In this document: positions 62,739 through 64,000 of the stretch, in pieces
Position numbering within the stretch: position 1 is the stretch's first letter
Layout of the letters: every line of letters begins with the position of its first letter
Origin: Desulfovibrio sp.
GTDB taxonomy: Bacteria > Desulfobacterota > Desulfovibrionia > Desulfovibrionales > Desulfovibrionaceae
DNA length: 64,000 nt
NCBI RefSeq assembly: GCF_019422935.1
Contig: NZ_JAHZCJ010000008.1
Span: 116,624-180,623 of the forward strand
Direction of reading: 5' to 3'
The notes under the pieces: generated by a model
What the model was told of the DNA's origin: nothing
The model's input: only the letters and a program-made list of their open reading frames with translations
Database searches by the model: none
Translations under genes and position numbers: made by a program

Positions 62739-64000
62739 GGCCCCCTCCACATAAATTGCTGCGATGGTTGGGCTGCGGTCTGCTTAACGAAGCGGACTGC
62801 GATATTAATTTTCAGCAGGCTCGGCACGCAGACTCGTAGTCACAAACATCACTAAGCCGATACTGTGCCGGGTTTGTTACAGAAATAATTGATTTTGACG
62901 GCGAATCAGATTCGTCAGAGATAATTTGAAAAGACAATTACCAAGAGGAAAGAAGGAATTTAGCCAATTGTTACAGCCGCATTAAGCGACTTTTGACGAC
63001 AAGGTTACAGAGGTAAACCGGCGCTTGCGGGTCCAGATTCTAATTGGGGTCTAGATGAGAGGTGGGTAGTCTCTAGTGATAGCCGAGTCTGGTGTGGCAA
63101 TGATGCCAAGAGCGATTTTCTTGGCTCGACTTAGTTCTATTTTTTGCCCTTCGGGCACTTGATTCCGCATCCTGTAGCGCGCTTTCACCTCAACGGCCTG
63201 GGATTTACCTCTCAGTTGAGGCGAACCTTTAGATTTTGCTGCCCTTCGGGCATGGGATTCCGCCGTCGGCGGAGTTTGGGACGCCTGTGCGGGGCGCGCA
63301 GCAAGGCGGGGCCGGTTATGGGGCTATGCCCCCTTCTCGGCCCCCCTTGCATCCCCCCCGAAGCACCCCGAAGAGGGACTACCAATTACCCCAGCATGGC
63401 GAGGGCAACGCGGCTGAAGCTCCGGGAGCTTCCTTCACTCGCTGCGCTCGGTCAGGCGATCTCCCTCCGCGCCGCGTAAATGCCAGATGGCGCTTTTGCT
63501 TTGGATAAAGTCCGTTTCAGCCAACTCCCCTGACAACAATTATACCGTTTAAGCTGGTTGTTGGCTCAAACCGCCCTCACGGCAATGATTGTTGCATTGC
63601 AAAAAAACTGGCTTAGCTGTGATCATCATTACAAGCAAGACGTGTTGCTTACTCTCTTAGTCACCTCGAAGCGAAAGCCCCACGGCTAAAGAAGCCAATG
63701 GCGAGTCATTAACATCATATGTCTTTTGCAGGCAGTAGTTAAAGAAAGACTGCAGGGTCATGTTCAACACATTCGGACGAGATGTTGCTTTCCACGAGTC
63801 ACTAACATCCTTTGGCATTTAAAGGGTCATGTTGAGGGATAGCTATGGCGTTACCTTTCATCCAGCCTTTCACCCCGCCTTTTGCAAGACGTGATGTGTG
63901 ACGGTTGTGCCGTCGCCTTCCATCCCTGCCTTTCTTCCGGCTGCCATCAAAAGGTGGTTGTGGCGTTGCCTTCCTTAGACTCGCCGGAGCGGAGGCGGAG
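62739..64000. other. 1.26-kb stretch without a supported gene
   Basis: No frame here has family resemblance or a good ribosome site. It contains a duplicated unit TGCCCTTCGGGCA-N3-GATTCCG (63145-63167 and 63240-63262) and, from 63840 on, several similar strings like TGGCGTTACCTTTCAT and GTGGCGTTGCCTTCC. It may hold small RNAs, a decayed gene or local repeats; I cannot distinguish. Confidence 0.4.

Noticed and set aside
63144-63508. Overlapping frames of 111 and 90 codons at the right end
   Set aside because: Different frames over a repeat-rich, GC-rich stretch; no ribosome site or family.
1-64000. CRISPR arrays
   Set aside because: No regularly spaced direct repeats of suitable length were seen anywhere in the window, and no cas-type genes.

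Overview
The window looks like a chromosome segment of a Desulfovibrio-type sulfate reducer. This is an inference from gene content and style: a chemoreceptor with a C-terminal hemerythrin domain, several c-di-GMP enzymes, indolepyruvate:ferredoxin oxidoreductase, a TauE/SafE exporter, fliD/fliS, and a GC-rich backbone. No rRNA is present to confirm it. The window starts inside a gene and ends in non-coding sequence.

Backbone, left part (1-30.7 kb). Two c-di-GMP enzymes overlap tail to tail, followed by a TauE/SafE permease. A cluster at 4.3-12.2 kb encodes a polar amino-acid type ABC transporter, two ureohydrolases, a DUF1989 protein, and a convergent pair made of a GlxA-type AraC regulator and a stand-alone DJ-1/PfpI protein. 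Three copies of a 16-bp motif, AAAACA-N4-TGTTTT or one mismatch from it, lie before the binding protein and the permeases. The cluster reads as uptake and hydrolysis of a guanidino compound. Next come a surface-glycan operon (NeuB-type synthase, LIC12162-type transferase, Sel1 repeats), rdgB, an unusually long fliD, fliS, a diguanylate cyclase, a PAP2 phosphatase, two hydrolases, an ABC-F ATPase and a methyltransferase. The hemerythrin chemoreceptor at 24.5-26.3 kb is interrupted by an in-frame TGA.

Accessory stretch (30.7-36.0 kb). A decayed IS3-family element, a GT2/GtrA glycosyltransferase and a large LIC_10190-type membrane protein lie here, plus a relic of a higB-like toxin gene.

Genomic island (36,009-52,188). 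A 24-bp direct repeat equal to the 3' end of tRNA-Ser(CGA) marks both ends. A P4-type integrase lies next to the intact tRNA. The integrase side carries mobilization genes (MobC, MOBP-type relaxase, MobB), a RepA-like ATPase, an AlpA regulator and a candidate oriT, followed by HipBA and HigBA modules. The far side is AT-rich cargo. The main cargo is a six-gene, largely overlapping operon: an acyl-carrier-like protein, an XRE repressor, an ImmA/IrrE protease, a divergent thymidylate-synthase-like protein, a thymidylate-kinase-like P-loop protein fused to a domain resembling aGPT-pyrophosphorylase / 5-hmdU DNA kinase, and a second thymidylate-synthase-like protein. An operator overlaps its promoter. 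Beside it are a membrane-anchored dCTP-deaminase/dUTPase-fold protein lacking expected catalytic residues, a TIR-Nmad2 gene pair, and a SLATT (DUF4231) membrane protein. I consider this the most interesting part of the window: a probable inducible nucleotide or DNA-base modification and conflict module that I do not recognise as a named system.

Backbone, right part (52.2-64 kb). tRNA-Ser, a TPR protein, nadD, proA, a YfgM-like protein, iorAB (the alpha subunit has lost one ferredoxin cluster), a chemoreceptor, an EAL-CBS-GGDEF protein, and about 1.25 kb with no convincing gene.
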